A DNA stretch of 64,000 bases from UMGS1883 sp045636425 (lineage in GTDB: Bacteria > Bacillota > Clostridia > UMGS1883). Shown piece by piece: positions 63,469-64,000 of this stretch (position 1 is its first letter; each line of letters begins with the position of its first letter). The position numbers and the translations under genes are program-made. The notes below the pieces were generated by a model. The model did no database searches, was not told where the DNA came from, and worked only from the letters and a program-made list of their open reading frames with translations. The DNA is taken from NCBI GenBank assembly GCA_045636425.1, contig JAZTXM010000011.1:1-64000 (forward strand). The letters run 5' to 3'.

Positions 63469-64000
63469 TCAATAATTTTCTTTTCTGATTTCAAAGTATG
63501 CCTGGGGATGAGCACATACGGGGCAAACCTGGGGAGCTTTTTTACCCATTACAAGGTGTCCGCAGTTTCTGCATTCCCAGATTGATTCTTCTGCTTTTTC
63601 AAATACCTTCTGCATTTCCACGTTATTAAGAAGTGCACGGTATCTTTCCTCGTGTGTTTTTTCAATTGCGGCAACGGCTCTGAACTGTGCAGCAAGAGCG
63701 CTAAAGCCTTCTTCCTCAGCTTCCTCAGCAAAGGTCTTATACATATCTGTCCATTCGTAGTTTTCGCCCTCTGCCGCTGCAAGGAGGTTTTCCTTTGTAC
63801 CGCCAAGAAGCTCAAGAGCCTTGAACCAAAGCTTTGCATGCTCTTTTTCGTTATTTGCTGTTTCTTCAAAGATTGCGGCTATCTGCTGGTAGCCTTCCTT
63901 TTTTGCAACGGATGCAAAATAAGTGTACTTATTTCTTGCCTGAGATTCGCCTGCAAATGCAGCAAGAAGATTTTTCTCGGTTTTTGTTCCTTCAAATTTC
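63469..64000 (-). CDS. rubrerythrin, 5' end outside window
   Basis: 177 residues are visible in one unbroken frame that leaves the window at 64000. The ferritin-like di-iron part has GESQARNKY, EETANNEKEHAK and EEEGFSALA with EKTHEERY; the C-terminal rubredoxin-like part has CRNCGH and CPVCAHP. It reduces hydrogen peroxide in anaerobes using NADH-derived electrons. The first few residues are missing, so the start cannot be placed. Confidence 0.93.
   Translation of the reverse strand, partial: KFEGTKTEKNLLAAFAGESQARNKYTYFASVAKKEGYQQIAAIFEETANNEKEHAKLWFKALELLGGTKENLLAAAEGENYEWTDMYKTFAEEAEEEGFSALAAQFRAVAAIEKTHEERYRALLNNVEMQKVFEKAEESIWECRNCGHLVMGKKAPQVCPVCAHPQAYFEIRKENY

Noticed and set aside
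63549..63869. Possible frameshift in rubrerythrin because of a second overlapping open frame
   Set aside because: Reading the strand back from 64000 gives one unbroken rubrerythrin frame; the other frame is a shadow.
1..64000. CRISPR array
   Set aside because: No regularly spaced direct repeats or cas genes were seen.

Overview
The window looks like the chromosome of a low-GC, spore-forming member of the Bacillota, class Clostridia. The reasons are an alpha/beta-type small acid-soluble spore protein gene, B. subtilis-style LexA boxes, AGGAGG ribosome binding sites, TTGACA/TATAAT promoters, and gut-clostridial families such as DUF1846 and tandem 4Fe-4S reductases. Genus cannot be read from the sequence. 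The window has two parts that differ visibly in base composition: an AT-rich accessory region (about 1-26,350) and a more GC-rich core region (about 26,420-64,000). Accessory region: it opens with a truncated MobP3-type relaxase (minus strand) and a GC-rich pair of hairpins upstream of it that could be an oriT. Next is a rightward DUF6076 / OLD-nuclease / UvrD-helicase operon of Gabija type. Converging on it is a leftward restriction-modification operon: an HTH-fused Dam methylase, a MutH/Sau3AI-like endonuclease, an unknown protein, a second amino-methyltransferase and a DUF4160 protein. Leftward genes at 9.9-15.0 kb include two small element-type proteins, a lipoprotein and a set of zinc-ribbon/membrane proteins headed by an SPFH protein of YdjI type. 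Just upstream of the SPFH gene, 15,004-15,257 looks like an invertible promoter: two copies of one 24-bp palindromic site in opposite orientation flank a perfect TTGACA-N17-TATAAT promoter, and a tyrosine recombinase gene lies beside them. As drawn the promoter points away from the SPFH operon and runs into a hairpin plus T-run; inversion would aim it at the operon. From 16.3 to 26.0 kb is a four-gene leftward cluster: an FRG-domain protein, a 1993-residue protein with two GHKL-ATPase regions and a phosphoribosyltransferase-like core, a receiver-domain protein, and a DUF2971 protein. This is the best candidate in the window for an undescribed signalling or defence system. The region ends at an intact tRNA-Leu(CAG) next to a second tRNA-Leu(CAG) that has lost its 3' end, which suggests integration into a tRNA gene with a replacement copy brought in. 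Core region: a pyrimidine operon pyrC-pyrK-pyrD-pyrF-pyrE-pyrB-pyrI with a nested inverted-repeat element inserted after pyrF; a polysaccharide deacetylase; an ion transporter; DUF1846; a spore protein; a YneA-like SOS gene with two LexA boxes; a TagA/WecG glycosyltransferase; DUF2156; a DJ-1/PfpI protein; trmR-trhP (tRNA wobble uridine hydroxylation/methoxylation); ruvCAB; and an amidase. An AraC regulator then stands beside a set comprising a TIM-barrel-like protein, three tandem 4Fe-4S QueG-like proteins, a serine hydrolase and a frameshifted Gfo/Idh/MocA dehydrogenase, with a second inverted-repeat element inside it. The window ends with cdaA-cdaR, a cysteine desulfurase-like gene with DUF3343, a PucR-type regulator, ftsE-ftsX, a PcsB/EnvC-like M23 protein, an S41 protease, a DacF-like protein that has lost its catalytic serine and lysine, and a partial rubrerythrin. 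All function calls come from reading motifs in the translated sequence; no database search was run.
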